This document shows, piece by piece, positions 54,237 to 63,954 of a DNA stretch of 64,000 nucleotides. The stretch's first letter is position 1, and the number at the start of each line of letters is the position of its first letter. A program made the position numbers and the translations under genes. Under the pieces are notes generated by a model. It was not told where the DNA came from. It worked only from the letters and a program-made list of their open reading frames with translations, and made no database searches. This stretch comes from an endosymbiont of Lamellibrachia barhami (lineage in GTDB: Bacteria; Pseudomonadota; Gammaproteobacteria; Chromatiales; Chromatiaceae), in contig NZ_JAAVSH020000001.1 of assembly GCF_011947365.2 (NCBI RefSeq), forward strand, positions 3,664,523 through 3,728,522, written 5' to 3'.

Positions 54237-54244
54237 ATTGCTCT
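54228..54244. repeat. 17-bp direct repeat, right copy (cagttacgtattgctct)
   Basis: Identical to 46211-46227; at the DusA truncation point. Confidence 0.85.
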
Positions 54245-54380
54245 GTATGAGGTTTTCCGGCTCTTCGAGGAGGGCCAACTGCAGCCCTTCGCTGTCGGCA
54301 GCGGCTTTCCACGCCTTAAAATCGGCGCCGACCCGTTGGCTCTTGTTGAGCAGTACTTGATTGAGATTATCCATGAGATC

Positions 54381-55991
54381 CTAGTTGGCTTTGTGCAGGC
54401 CGTCGTAGTCCGAGTCGGTCTCGAACTTGGCATAGTCGGGAAACAGCATCGGTCCCTGATTCTCCATCGGCATATCGGCCAGGGTCAGCTGACGGCGCAG
54501 TTCGCTCAGATGTTCGGTGGAGACGTTGCTGTGTGGGCGGCCGTGAACCTCTGTGGCCGCATGCTCCCCGGCCCTGCGGCCGAAGCTGATGATGTCGAGC
54601 AGGGAGTTGCCCATCAGCCGGTTTTTGCCGTGGATGCCGCCACAGACCTCGCCGATGCAGTAGAGCCGCGCGGTGGAGCAGCCGTTGCCGTCGATCACCA
54701 CGCCGCCGTTCTGATAGTGCAGCGTCGGATAGATCAGCAGTGGCTTCTGAGCCGGGTCGGTGCCGCATTTGCGGCCGAGCTGCAGCAGCTTGGGGAAACG
54801 GCTCTTCAGGATGCCGGGATTTCGCAGCTCCACGCCAGGGGTGTCGAGCCAGATACCGCGAGTAGTTTCGTTGACCTGAACGCCCCTGCCCTCCTCGCAC
54901 TCCCGCAGGATTGCGGCGGCGACGTGGTCCCGTGGCCCGAGTTCGTCGACGAAACGGTCGCCGAGGCCATTCAGCAGGTAGGCCCCGGCAGAGCGTACCC
55001 CTTCTGTGATCAGGGTGCCGGCAAGATGTTGTGGATAGGCCAGGCCCGAGGGGTGGTACTGGAAGGAGTCGAGATCACGCAGCTTGGCCCCCATCCGGTA
55101 GGCCATCACCAAGCCGTCGCCTGTGGCGCCGAAGTGGTTCGAGGTGGGAAATCCATTGAGGTGCATGCGGCCGATGCCGCCGGTGGCGAGTATCACCGCC
55201 TTCGCCTTCACCAGGGTGTAAGAGCAGTTTTTCAGTGAAGAGACAACCGCGCCTGCGCAGTGGCCCTGATCGTTGGAGAGCAGTTCCACCGTCGGGTTGT
55301 AATCCCAGACTTCGATGCCGGTGTTTGTCAGCGCCTCGCGCAGAACCCGCATCATCTCCAGGCCTGTGTAGTCCCGGTAGTAGACGACGCGGGGGGCGGA
55401 GGTGCCGCCTGCGCGGCGTGTCAGCAGATCGCCGTACTTGTCCACATCGAACTGCATGCCCTGTTGGATCAGCCAGCGGATGACGTCCGGGCCGTCCATC
55501 ACCATCTGTGCCGCCAGTGGTTTGTCCACATAGTGGTGGCCACCCTTGATAGTGTCGTCATAGTGCATCTGGGGGGTGTCCCCCTTCTCCACTGAGGTCT
55601 GTATGCCCCCTTCGGCCATTACGGTATTGCTGTCACCCAGCCGCAGCTTGGTGGCAAGGATCACCTTCGCGCCGTTGCGGGCGGCAGTCAGTGCAGCGGT
55701 GCATCCGGCGCCGCCGCCGCCTACCACCAGAATATCTGTCTCCACGGTGTTGGCCCCGGCCAGATCGGCCTCTTCAATACGGGCGTCCGATTGCAGGACG
55801 TCGGCCAGTTGTTTATGACAGACATCGCCCTGGTTGGGGCCGACTTTGAGGGTGGTCATGGAGTCCGGCATATAATCGGGGTGGAACTGCTCAAGCAGAT
55901 CCCGGGTTTTTGTCGGGTCGTTACTGGGCTCGCGAAAGCGCTGTGGCGTATAGTTGCCGAGGGCTTCGCTGTAGGGGATTCCGTTGGTCAT
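54381..55991 (-). CDS. Fumarate reductase/succinate dehydrogenase-like flavoprotein (intact paralog)
   Basis: [74 protein letters not shown]. Confidence 0.88.
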   Translation of the reverse strand: MTNGIPYSEALGNYTPQRFREPSNDPTKTRDLLEQFHPDYMPDSMTTLKVGPNQGDVCHKQLADVLQSDARIEEADLAGANTVETDILVVGGGGAGCTAALTAARNGAKVILATKLRLGDSNTVMAEGGIQTSVEKGDTPQMHYDDTIKGGHHYVDKPLAAQMVMDGPDVIRWLIQQGMQFDVDKYGDLLTRRAGGTSAPRVVYYRDYTGLEMMRVLREALTNTGIEVWDYNPTVELLSNDQGHCAGAVVSSLKNCSYTLVKAKAVILATGGIGRMHLNGFPTSNHFGATGDGLVMAYRMGAKLRDLDSFQYHPSGLAYPQHLAGTLITEGVRSAGAYLLNGLGDRFVDELGPRDHVAAAILRECEEGRGVQVNETTRGIWLDTPGVELRNPGILKSRFPKLLQLGRKCGTDPAQKPLLIYPTLHYQNGGVVIDGNGCSTARLYCIGEVCGGIHGKNRLMGNSLLDIISFGRRAGEHAATEVHGRPHSNVSTEHLSELRRQLTLADMPMENQGPMLFPDYAKFETDSDYDGLHKAN

Positions 55992-56030
55992 GGTTACCAG
56001 TCTGTTTTGAGATTGCCGGGCAGTCGGGGG

Positions 56031-56657
56031 TTACTGCTTGATCTGCAGATCGCCTTTGCGGAGCATTTCCAGGCGGTTGATCAGATTTGACGGGCGGATG
56101 TGAAAATAGGCGGTGACGCGGCGGGAGAAGAGTCCCACATGGTTGGGGGAGATAAGTTCCGGGCAGGCGGTCATGCAGAAGTTGCACATCACGCACTCGA
56201 TGAACAGCTCCCCTGCTTCGCCGAAACGCCCCTTGCTGGCGAGTTCAACACCGCGTTCGACCTCAATGCCTTTGGGGCAGGACTTGTCGCAACCGCCACA
56301 GTGCCGGCAGTGGTCGGCTTCAGGGAAGATCTGATGGAACTTGTCCTGCACCTCCCAGGAGTTCTTGATCTCTTCCAGTTGGTATGTGTGGTGGGTTGGT
56401 GTGGGGAAGACAAGAAAGATGACCTCCATCCCCTCCTCTACCAGCAGCTGACAACCCAGCTCCATTTTGAGCTCGTGGTTGTCGGCGCGGCGCACCATGA
56501 CCCGGCAGGAGCCGCAGACGCCTTCAAGGCAGCCGACACTTTTTACCCGCGGATAACCGGCATGCCACAGCGCCTGGATGATCGAAAGGGACCCCGGGGC
56601 GGTGATGGACTTGCTGTTGATGGTCAGGTTAACGAGTTGTTCGCTTGTCTCACGCAT
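56031..56657 (-). CDS. Fumarate reductase/succinate dehydrogenase-like iron-sulfur protein (paralog)
   Basis: GCLEGVCGSC [2Fe-2S], CRHCGGCDKSCP and CVMCNFCMTACP clusters; upstream of flavoprotein. Confidence 0.85.
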   Translation of the reverse strand: MRETSEQLVNLTINSKSITAPGSLSIIQALWHAGYPRVKSVGCLEGVCGSCRVMVRRADNHELKMELGCQLLVEEGMEVIFLVFPTPTHHTYQLEEIKNSWEVQDKFHQIFPEADHCRHCGGCDKSCPKGIEVERGVELASKGRFGEAGELFIECVMCNFCMTACPELISPNHVGLFSRRVTAYFHIRPSNLINRLEMLRKGDLQIKQ

Positions 56658-57155
56658 AGATTCTGGAAAAAGTTGTTGTTCAATACATCGATTATCAGGA
56701 CGCCGTGCAGATATTCGCGGCGTTGTGTCCGTGCGGTGCTTTTGAGGAAATCAGAACCCGACTTTTGCCCCATAAGACTAAAGTCGCCAATCCTTATTAA
56801 ATCAATCGGTTATTATATATTTTTTGCGCTGTTTGCGCACATTCAGGCAAATTTCAGCCTGTCTGCCCGATTTGTTAATGGCTAATCATAGCGTAACCGG
56901 GGGTGGTGGTAAAAAATCTGGTCTATATTTTGAAGGGCGGAAAAATTCTGTTTACAGCAGTGTGCATCCAGCACTGCGGCAGTTGAGTACCCATAGCAAT
57001 AGATGGTGCTGCATGAAGGTCCTGAACATTCGCCGCGAATTACGGCTGCTGCAAAGGCCAGGATCTATCGATCCCTTTGGAATTATTGTGCAAAGCCAGT
57101 TAACAACAACGGTCGATGGTCCCGCCTGAAAAGGCTGGTGCCGAGGAGTTCAAAG

Positions 57156-58451
57156 ATGGCAGACAAGACCTTTACCCTTACCAACGATGAGACTGGTGAT
57201 GCGGTCAGGCTGATGGTGCGTGAGTCAGTGCAGGGCCCCCCGACAGTCGATGTCACCAGTCTCTACCGGCAGATGGGGGTCTTTACCTACGATCCGGGTT
57301 TTATGTCCACAGCCAGCTGTAACAGCGGCATCACCTATATCGACGGCGAAGAGGGGGTACTCGAATACCGGGGTTATCCCATCGAACAGCTGGCGGAGAG
57401 TGGCAATTTTATCGAAGTGGCCTACCTGCTGCTCTACGGCGAACTGCCCAATAAGGATGAGTTGAAAAAGTTTGACGGAGTCATCACCCACCACACGATG
57501 ATCAACGAGAGCCTGAAGAGTTTTTTCAATGGTTTTCAAAATAATGCCCATCCGATGGCGGTCATGGTCGGCGTGGTGGGGTCGCTGTCGGCCTTCTATC
57601 ACGACTCCCTCGATATCAACGACCCGCGTCACCGGGAGATCTCCGCCCACCGTCTGATCTCCAAGATGCCCACCATCGCTGCCGCCAGCTACAAACACAG
57701 TATCGGCGAGCCGATCATGTATCCGCGGAATAGTCTCTCCTACTGCGCGAACCTGCTGCACATGATGTATGCCACCCCCTGTGAGGATTATGAGCCGGAT
57801 CCGGTGGCGGTAAAGGCGTTGAATCTGCTTTTTATCCTGCATGCCGACCATGAGCAGAATGCCAGTACCTCCACTGTGCGTCTGGCCGGCAGTTCCCAGG
57901 CCAACCCTTTTGCCTGTATCGCAGCGGGTATCGCATCGCTCTGGGGGCCGGCCCACGGTGGGGCCAATGAGGCGGTGCTGGATATGCTCACTGAGATCGG
58001 CGATGTCTCAAATATCGACAAATATATCGCCCGCGCCAAGGATAAGAATGACAAGTTCCGCCTCATGGGTTTTGGTCATCGGGTCTATAAAAACCGCGAT
58101 CCGCGGGCGACCCTCACCCGCAAGGTCAGCCACGAGTGTCTGCAGGCCCTGGCGGATCAGAACAATCCAATGTTCGAGCTGGCGATGCGTCTGGAGGAGA
58201 TTGCGCTCAGTGACGAATATTTCATCGAACGCAAGCTCTACCCCAACATCGACTTCTACTCCGGCATCATCTACCGGGCTTTGGGCATTCCCAACAACAT
58301 GTTTACGGTAATGTTCTCCATTGCCCGCACAGTGGGTTGGGTGGCGCACTGGCTGGAGATGATGGACGACCCGCTACAGCGGATCGGCCGTCCCAGGCAG
58401 CTCTATAACGGCTATCAACGAAGGCAGTATGTGCCGCTGGATGAGCGTTGA
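57156..58451 (+). CDS. gltA: Citrate synthase
   Basis: [76 protein letters not shown]. Confidence 0.96.
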   Translation: MADKTFTLTNDETGDAVRLMVRESVQGPPTVDVTSLYRQMGVFTYDPGFMSTASCNSGITYIDGEEGVLEYRGYPIEQLAESGNFIEVAYLLLYGELPNKDELKKFDGVITHHTMINESLKSFFNGFQNNAHPMAVMVGVVGSLSAFYHDSLDINDPRHREISAHRLISKMPTIAAASYKHSIGEPIMYPRNSLSYCANLLHMMYATPCEDYEPDPVAVKALNLLFILHADHEQNASTSTVRLAGSSQANPFACIAAGIASLWGPAHGGANEAVLDMLTEIGDVSNIDKYIARAKDKNDKFRLMGFGHRVYKNRDPRATLTRKVSHECLQALADQNNPMFELAMRLEEIALSDEYFIERKLYPNIDFYSGIIYRALGIPNNMFTVMFSIARTVGWVAHWLEMMDDPLQRIGRPRQLYNGYQRRQYVPLDER

Positions 58452-58520
58452 TTGGAGGCGCCCTTACCGTAACTTCTGGTAGGGTGCGCCGTGCGCACCC
58501 TGCGTTCTGCGGTATAAATA

Positions 58521-59192
58521 TCAGTCGTCGAGCAGCTTGCCGTCGGGTGAAACGACAGGCAGGCCGAAGATTCGCCACAGCTGCATGCCGCCCCGATAGT
58601 ATTTGATCTTGCCTGCGGGATAACCAACGCTCAGCAGACCCTTGATGGCGGCCGGCGATTGACCGCACCAGGGGCCGTTGCACCAGAGTACCAAGTGTTT
58701 TGCTTTTGAGAAATTCCACCCCTTATCCGTTGCCTCCACACCCAGGCGGGCGAGGGCGTCCTCCAGGGTCAGGTCGTCGGCGCCCTGTTCCGGATTCAGC
58801 TGGTTGAAAGGGATGTTGATGGAGCCGGGAATGGTGCCGCGTTCATGCCACTCCTCCGTCCTCGCGTCGATCAGCAGACCTGAGCCGTCGGCCAGCGGTC
58901 CCTGCATAAATGCCACCAGCTCGACCTCGCCGATGGTCTCCACACTCTTGTCCAGCTGCATGGGTTGGGCGCAGAAGGGGGGGCAGGGCCGGGAGGTGCG
59001 GGCGAAGTTGAATTCAATCGTCGCGTCGGTGTCCTGGTTGCGCAGGATGGATATGTCATGTTCGCCGTGGCGCACCTGAAACTGATCGACAGTGACGGTG
59101 ATGTTGACTTCCAGTGCGGCGGCATTGCCGCTGACAAAAAGGAGAAGTAGCAGGCCGAAGGTTGTTTTTATAGGGGGAATTGTTGTTGGCAT
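58521..59192 (-). CDS. Exported rhodanese-domain protein
   Basis: Signal peptide; LLIDARTEEWHERGTIPGSINIPF and active-site WCNGPWCGQSP. Confidence 0.85.
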   Translation of the reverse strand: MPTTIPPIKTTFGLLLLLFVSGNAAALEVNITVTVDQFQVRHGEHDISILRNQDTDATIEFNFARTSRPCPPFCAQPMQLDKSVETIGEVELVAFMQGPLADGSGLLIDARTEEWHERGTIPGSINIPFNQLNPEQGADDLTLEDALARLGVEATDKGWNFSKAKHLVLWCNGPWCGQSPAAIKGLLSVGYPAGKIKYYRGGMQLWRIFGLPVVSPDGKLLDD

Positions 59193-59308
59193 GGTCCTTA
59201 CCGGTGGTTTGGCTGGTTCAGGGAATAGCTTAGTTCTACTTTGCCAGATTATCTAAATCTGACTGCATCTATTCAACTGCCCGGCGAAAGAGCGAAAAGC
59301 ACGGAATC

Positions 59309-59460
59309 GTAGGATGTGCTGAGCGTAGCGATGCGCATCTGCCGCAATTGATGCGGTTCGTTACTCGGCAATTGCTCCTGCATCTGACCTCCAGGGATGG
59401 AGGAAATGCGGAAAAATTGCAGGAGCAATCTCTGCCATGCAGCCGTCACCACATCCTACA
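59309..59460. repeat. 'GTAGGATG' repeat copy carrying a nested 79-bp palindromic insertion (59367-59445)
   Basis: Compared with 43882-43954, the sequence gttcgtta(ta)ctcaccacatcctaca is interrupted by ggcaattgctcctgca...tgcaggagcaat...cagccg with possible TC duplication. Confidence 0.8.
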
Positions 59461-59658
59461 CGTTACCTCATTGTTCATCATTCGCCGAATACATAATGAT
59501 TTAAAAATAAGCTTGTAACAAGCATATCCGCTATTAATAGTTTATTAATCAATCTTTATCTTAAAATGTTGACTTCCCGCGTAATACAATCTATTTATAG
59601 TTTATAGATAGCCTGTTAATGGCAATATTTACAAGTAAAGGCTTATATTAAAACTATT

Positions 59659-59988
59659 ATGAATTATTACTCACTGACCGACAAGGCCGTTCTGTCCGAG
59701 CTTGGACAGCGCTTCCGGGAGTTGCGGTTGAGAAAAAATTTCACTCAACAACAGCTTGCGGATCGAACCCTGCTCTCCCTCTCCACCATCAAGGCCCTGG
59801 AGGCCGGCAAGGCGAAGCTCAGCACCCTTGTTGCCGTGCTGCGGGAGTTGGGGGTGCTGGAGAGTATCGGTGACTTCATTCCCGACCCGGGTGTCAGCCC
59901 GCTGCAACTGCTTGAAATGGGTGGGCATAAACGCCAGCGCGCCACCGGCAGTCGCGGCAGGCAGGATGATAAGGAAGTCGAATGGTAG
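59659..59988 (+). CDS. HipB-like XRE/HTH regulator (copy A)
   Basis: LGQRFRELRLRKNFTQQQLADRTLLSLSTIKALEAGKAKLSTLVAVLREL; overlaps HipA start. Confidence 0.88.
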   Translation: MNYYSLTDKAVLSELGQRFRELRLRKNFTQQQLADRTLLSLSTIKALEAGKAKLSTLVAVLRELGVLESIGDFIPDPGVSPLQLLEMGGHKRQRATGSRGRQDDKEVEW

Positions 59989-60326
59989 CGAAGGTCGATA
60001 CTGCGCTGGTGATGCTCTGGGGCCACCGGGTGGGGGCCGTCTCCTGGCGAGAGGCGCAGGAACATGCGGTATTCGAATTCGAGCGGGATTTTCTCAACCT
60101 CGGGCTCGACCTTTCGCCGGTCCACATGGGGCTGCAGGAGGCGCGAGAGGGGGATGGCGTCTACACATTTCCCGCCCTTAATCGCGAGACCTTCAGAGGC
60201 CTGCCCGGCCTGCTGGCAGATGCATTGCCGGATAAGTTTGGTAACCGGATTATCGACGCCTGGCTGGCGCGCAACGGACGGGATGAAAAGGAGCCGTTAC
60301 CAGAGTACCAAGTGTTTCGCTTTTGA
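59982..60326 (+). pseudogene. Truncated HipA N-terminal fragment (copy A)
   Basis: Near-identical to the first about 100 aa of the 61586-62899 HipA, then diverges after ARNGRDEK. Confidence 0.88.
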
Positions 60327-60785
60327 GAATTCCACCCCTTATCCGTTGCCTCCACATCCAGGCGGGCAGGGCGTCTTCCGAGGTCAAGGTCGTCGGCGCC
60401 TGTTCCGGATTCAGCTGGTTAGAAAGGTGGTAGTGGGCGGGAATGGTGCCCGCGATTCATACCACTCCTCCGTCCTCCGTCGATCAGCAGACCTGGCCGT
60501 CGGCAGGTCCCTGCATAAATGCCACCAGCTCGACCTCGCCGATGGTCACCACACTCTTGTCCAGCTGCATGGGTTGGGCGCAGAAGGGAGATAGCCGGGA
60601 GGAATTGCGGGCGAAGTTGCATTCAATCATCGCGTGGTGTCCTGGTTTGCATAGGATGGATAATATCCTGTTGTGGCACACCTGAAACGATCGACAATGA
60701 CGGTGATGTTGACTTTAGTGCGGAGGCATTACCGCCCATTAAAGAAGAATATTAACAGGCCGAGGTTGTTTTATAGGGGAATTGT
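60293..60785 (-). pseudogene. Degenerate partial copy of the rhodanese gene at 58521-59192
   Basis: Alignable nucleotide for nucleotide with 58673-59190 but with many 1-3 nt deletions; fragmentary ORFs only. Confidence 0.85.
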
Positions 60786-60912
60786 TTGTTTGGCATGGTC
60801 CTTACCGGTGGTTTGGCTGGTTCAGGGAATAGCTTAGTTCTACTTTGCCAGATTATCTAAATCTGACTGCATCTATTCAACTGCCCGGCGAAAGAGCGAA
60901 GAGCACGGAATC

Positions 60913-61064
60913 GTAGGATGTGCTGAGCGTAGCGATGCGCATCTGTCGCAATTGATGCGGTTCGTTACTCGGCAATTGCTCCTGCATCTGACCTCCAGGG
61001 ATGGAGGAAATGCGGAAAAATTGCAGGAGCAATCTCTGCCATGCAGTCGTCACCACATCCTACA
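60913..61064. repeat. 'GTAGGATG' repeat copy with the same nested 79-bp insertion (within tandem duplication)
   Basis: Near-identical to 59309-59460. Confidence 0.85.
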
Positions 61065-61262
61065 CGTTACCTCATCGTTCATCATTCGCCGAATACATAA
61101 TGATTTAAAAATAAGCTTGTAACAAGCATATATGCTATTAATGGTTTATTAATCAATCTTTATCTTAAAATGTTGACTTCTCGCGTAATACAATCTATTT
61201 ATAGTTTATAGATAGCCTGTTAATGACAATATTCACAAATAAAGGATTATATTAAAACTGTT

Positions 61263-61592
61263 ATGGATTATTATTCACTGACCGACAAGGCCGTTCTGGC
61301 CGAGCTTGGACAGCGCTTCCGGGAGTTGCGGTTGAGAAAAAATTTCACTCAACAGCAGCTTGCGGATCGAACCCTGCTCTCCCTCTCCACCATCAAGGCA
61401 CTGGAGGCCGGCAAGGCGAAGCTCAGCACCCTTGTTGCCGTGCTGCGGGAGTTGGGGGCGCTGGAGAGTATCGGTGACTTCATTCCCGACCCGGGTGTCA
61501 GTCCGCTGCAACTGCTTGAAATGGGTGGGCATAAACGCCAGCGCGCCACCGGCAGTCGCGGCAGGCAGGATAATAAGGAAGTCGAATGGTAG
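61263..61592 (+). CDS. HipB-like XRE/HTH regulator (copy B)
   Basis: Four amino-acid differences from copy A; overlaps hipA. Confidence 0.88.
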   Translation: MDYYSLTDKAVLAELGQRFRELRLRKNFTQQQLADRTLLSLSTIKALEAGKAKLSTLVAVLRELGALESIGDFIPDPGVSPLQLLEMGGHKRQRATGSRGRQDNKEVEW

Positions 61593-62899
61593 CGAAGGTC
61601 GATACTGCGCTGGTGATGCTCTGGGGCCACCGGGTGGGGGCTGTCTCCTGGCGAGAGGCGCAGGAACATGCGGTATTTGAATTCGATCGGGATTTTCTCA
61701 ACCTCGGGCTCGACCTTTCGCCGGTCCACATGGGGCTGCAGGAGGCGCGAGAGGGGGATGGCGTCTACACATTTCCCGCCCTTAATCGCGAGACCTTCAG
61801 AGGCCTGCCCGGCCTGCTGGCAGATGCATTGCCGGATAAGTTTGGTAACCGGATTATCGACGCCTGGCTGGCGCGCAACGGACGGGATGAAAAGAGTTTC
61901 TCGCCGGTGGAGCGCCTCTGTTACACAGGTCGGCGCGGTATGGGGGCGCTGGAGTTTCTGCCACCAGTCACCCGGCAGACGGAAACATCGGTGCCGGTTG
62001 AGATTGCGGAGCTGGTCACTTTGGCGCAGCGGATCACCACAGAGCGGGGGCGGCTGGATGTGGAGCTGAATGGTTTTGGCCGTGAAGGGGAGGAGGGGAT
62101 TCTCGATATTCTGCGGGTTGGCACCTCTGCGGGTGGCGCACGGCCGAAGGCGGTAATCGCCATGAATGGGGCGGGCAAGGTGCGCTCAGGGCAGGTCGAG
62201 GCGCCTGCGGGTTACGACTACTGGCTATTGAAGTTCGATGGGGTCGATGATCTGGAGCTCGGCAAGCCAAAGGGTTATGGACGCATCGAATACGCCTACT
62301 ATCTGATGGCGAAAGCTGCAGGCGTCAGGATGACCGAGTGTCGGCTCCTGGAAGAGGGGGGCAGGGCGCACTTCCTCACTCGCCGCTTCGATCGGTCGCA
62401 GGGCAAAAAACTGCATATGCAGTCGCTATGCGGTGTGGGTCACTACGATTTCAATCTGCCGGGGGAGTATGGCTACGAACAGGCCTTCGCGGTGATGCGC
62501 CGGCTCAGGCTGTCAAAAGCCGAGGCGGCACAACAGTTTCGCCGCATGCTGTTCAACGTGGTGGCGCGGAATCAGGACGACCATACCAAAAACATCGCCT
62601 TTCTCATGGGGGAGGCGGGTGTCTGGCAGCTCTCCCCTGCCTTCGATGTGACCTACGCCCACAACCCAGCGGGCAGATGGACCCATCAGCACCAGATGAC
62701 CATCAACGGCAAGCGGGATGGTTTTTCCATGGCCGATCTGCTCGCTGTGGGCGAGTCGATCAGCCTGCCGAATATTTCCGAGACAATCGATGAGGTTGTC
62801 GAGGCAGTGAAACGGTGGCCGGAATTTGCCAGGGCTGCCGGGGTGGAAAAGGCAACCGTTACAGCAATCGCCAAACAGCATCGTTTGACCTTTCTGTAG
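61586..62899 (+). CDS. HipA-family kinase toxin (full length)
   Basis: LPGLLADALPDKFGNRIIDAWL, RFDRSQGKKLHMQSLCG, FNVVARNQDDHTKNIAFLM, LSPAFDVTYA. Confidence 0.92.
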   Translation: MVAKVDTALVMLWGHRVGAVSWREAQEHAVFEFDRDFLNLGLDLSPVHMGLQEAREGDGVYTFPALNRETFRGLPGLLADALPDKFGNRIIDAWLARNGRDEKSFSPVERLCYTGRRGMGALEFLPPVTRQTETSVPVEIAELVTLAQRITTERGRLDVELNGFGREGEEGILDILRVGTSAGGARPKAVIAMNGAGKVRSGQVEAPAGYDYWLLKFDGVDDLELGKPKGYGRIEYAYYLMAKAAGVRMTECRLLEEGGRAHFLTRRFDRSQGKKLHMQSLCGVGHYDFNLPGEYGYEQAFAVMRRLRLSKAEAAQQFRRMLFNVVARNQDDHTKNIAFLMGEAGVWQLSPAFDVTYAHNPAGRWTHQHQMTINGKRDGFSMADLLAVGESISLPNISETIDEVVEAVKRWPEFARAAGVEKATVTAIAKQHRLTFL

Positions 62900-63057
62900 G
62901 CTACGGCTTGGTGTGTGGGCGGAAATCGGCAGAAGCAAGCCCTTATCCGATGTAACTTACGAACCCGGTTCATGTTTTTCCTCTTCACTCCTCCAGAATT
63001 GGGCTGGATGGCCGCCACCCTAATCAAGAAAAGCAGATTATTGGCACTGGAAAGATC

Positions 63058-63954
63058 ATGGCTAAGTTGCACAATCTCAATGGACACTCGGTATCGAAAG
63101 CGCGCTCGGATATCCGGGATCTGCGTGTCGAGCTGATGAGTCTCTGTTCCCGGGAAGGGAGAGGCGCTGATCCTCACCGCTCCCGCGAACTGCTGGATGA
63201 CTACCTCGACTATCTCGATACGGCGCTGTCGGGGCAGGGCAGGAGTATCGATGTCAGTCAGATCCAGGAGATGCTGCTGGAGGTTTCACAGATTATCCGC
63301 TCTGGAAGGGCGGGTGTCTCTGCCGACGACTACCGGAAGATCATCAGTCACTTGACCGGCATCTACGCCAAGGGGCTGGCGGAAGAGATGAAATGCCCCT
63401 TCATTATCACCTCTGTCGACTATGCGGACGTAATCGAGGCGATCAGCCAGGAGTGTCCGGCCTTCGACTACAGAGAGGTTATGGGGCAGTTGCTCTACTA
63501 CATGAGTCAGCTATTCAGAAACAGGAAGGGCAGCTGGATGATGGTCTATGAACGCCTGCTGTCACTACCGGAATCCATCGATGCGCTCGCCTTGTCGAAC
63601 CGAAAGACATTTATGGAGATCCAGGAGTGGACGGAGCAGGGTGTCGACAGCCTGTTTCAGATCTGCCGGGATTACAAAGGGATGATCGGTCAGACAGAGC
63701 ATGATCTGGCAGGGCTTGAGCGGCGGATTGCGGTACAGAAAGATGAGATGGCGGCGCAGAAAAACAGTGCTGTCATCGCCTTCGACAGCCTGCGCAAAAA
63801 GAGAGTGCTCAAAGCCATGTTGTCGCAGAAGGCACGGCTGATTGAAGAGCTGCAATCCAAGCAGATGATCCTGGAACTCGTCGAAAACGATATCCGCGAA
63901 TTCGAAGAGAAACTGGTGGAACTTCGGCGCGCCTATTTCATTCGGTTGGTTTGA
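63058..63954 (+). CDS. Hypothetical protein with C-terminal coiled coil
   Basis: 298-aa ORF, helical/coiled-coil-like C-terminus; no recognised family. Confidence 0.6.
   Translation: MAKLHNLNGHSVSKARSDIRDLRVELMSLCSREGRGADPHRSRELLDDYLDYLDTALSGQGRSIDVSQIQEMLLEVSQIIRSGRAGVSADDYRKIISHLTGIYAKGLAEEMKCPFIITSVDYADVIEAISQECPAFDYREVMGQLLYYMSQLFRNRKGSWMMVYERLLSLPESIDALALSNRKTFMEIQEWTEQGVDSLFQICRDYKGMIGQTEHDLAGLERRIAVQKDEMAAQKNSAVIAFDSLRKKRVLKAMLSQKARLIEELQSKQMILELVENDIREFEEKLVELRRAYFIRLV

Noticed and set aside
46211-54244. 17-bp repeats as attL/attR of an integrative element
   Set aside because: No integrase seen inside, no tRNA at the edge, and excision would not reconstitute the interrupted genes.
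54236-55238. Most of the 401-aa ORF 54033-55238
   Set aside because: Only the first about 65 codons are DusA-like; the rest is antisense to frdA2.
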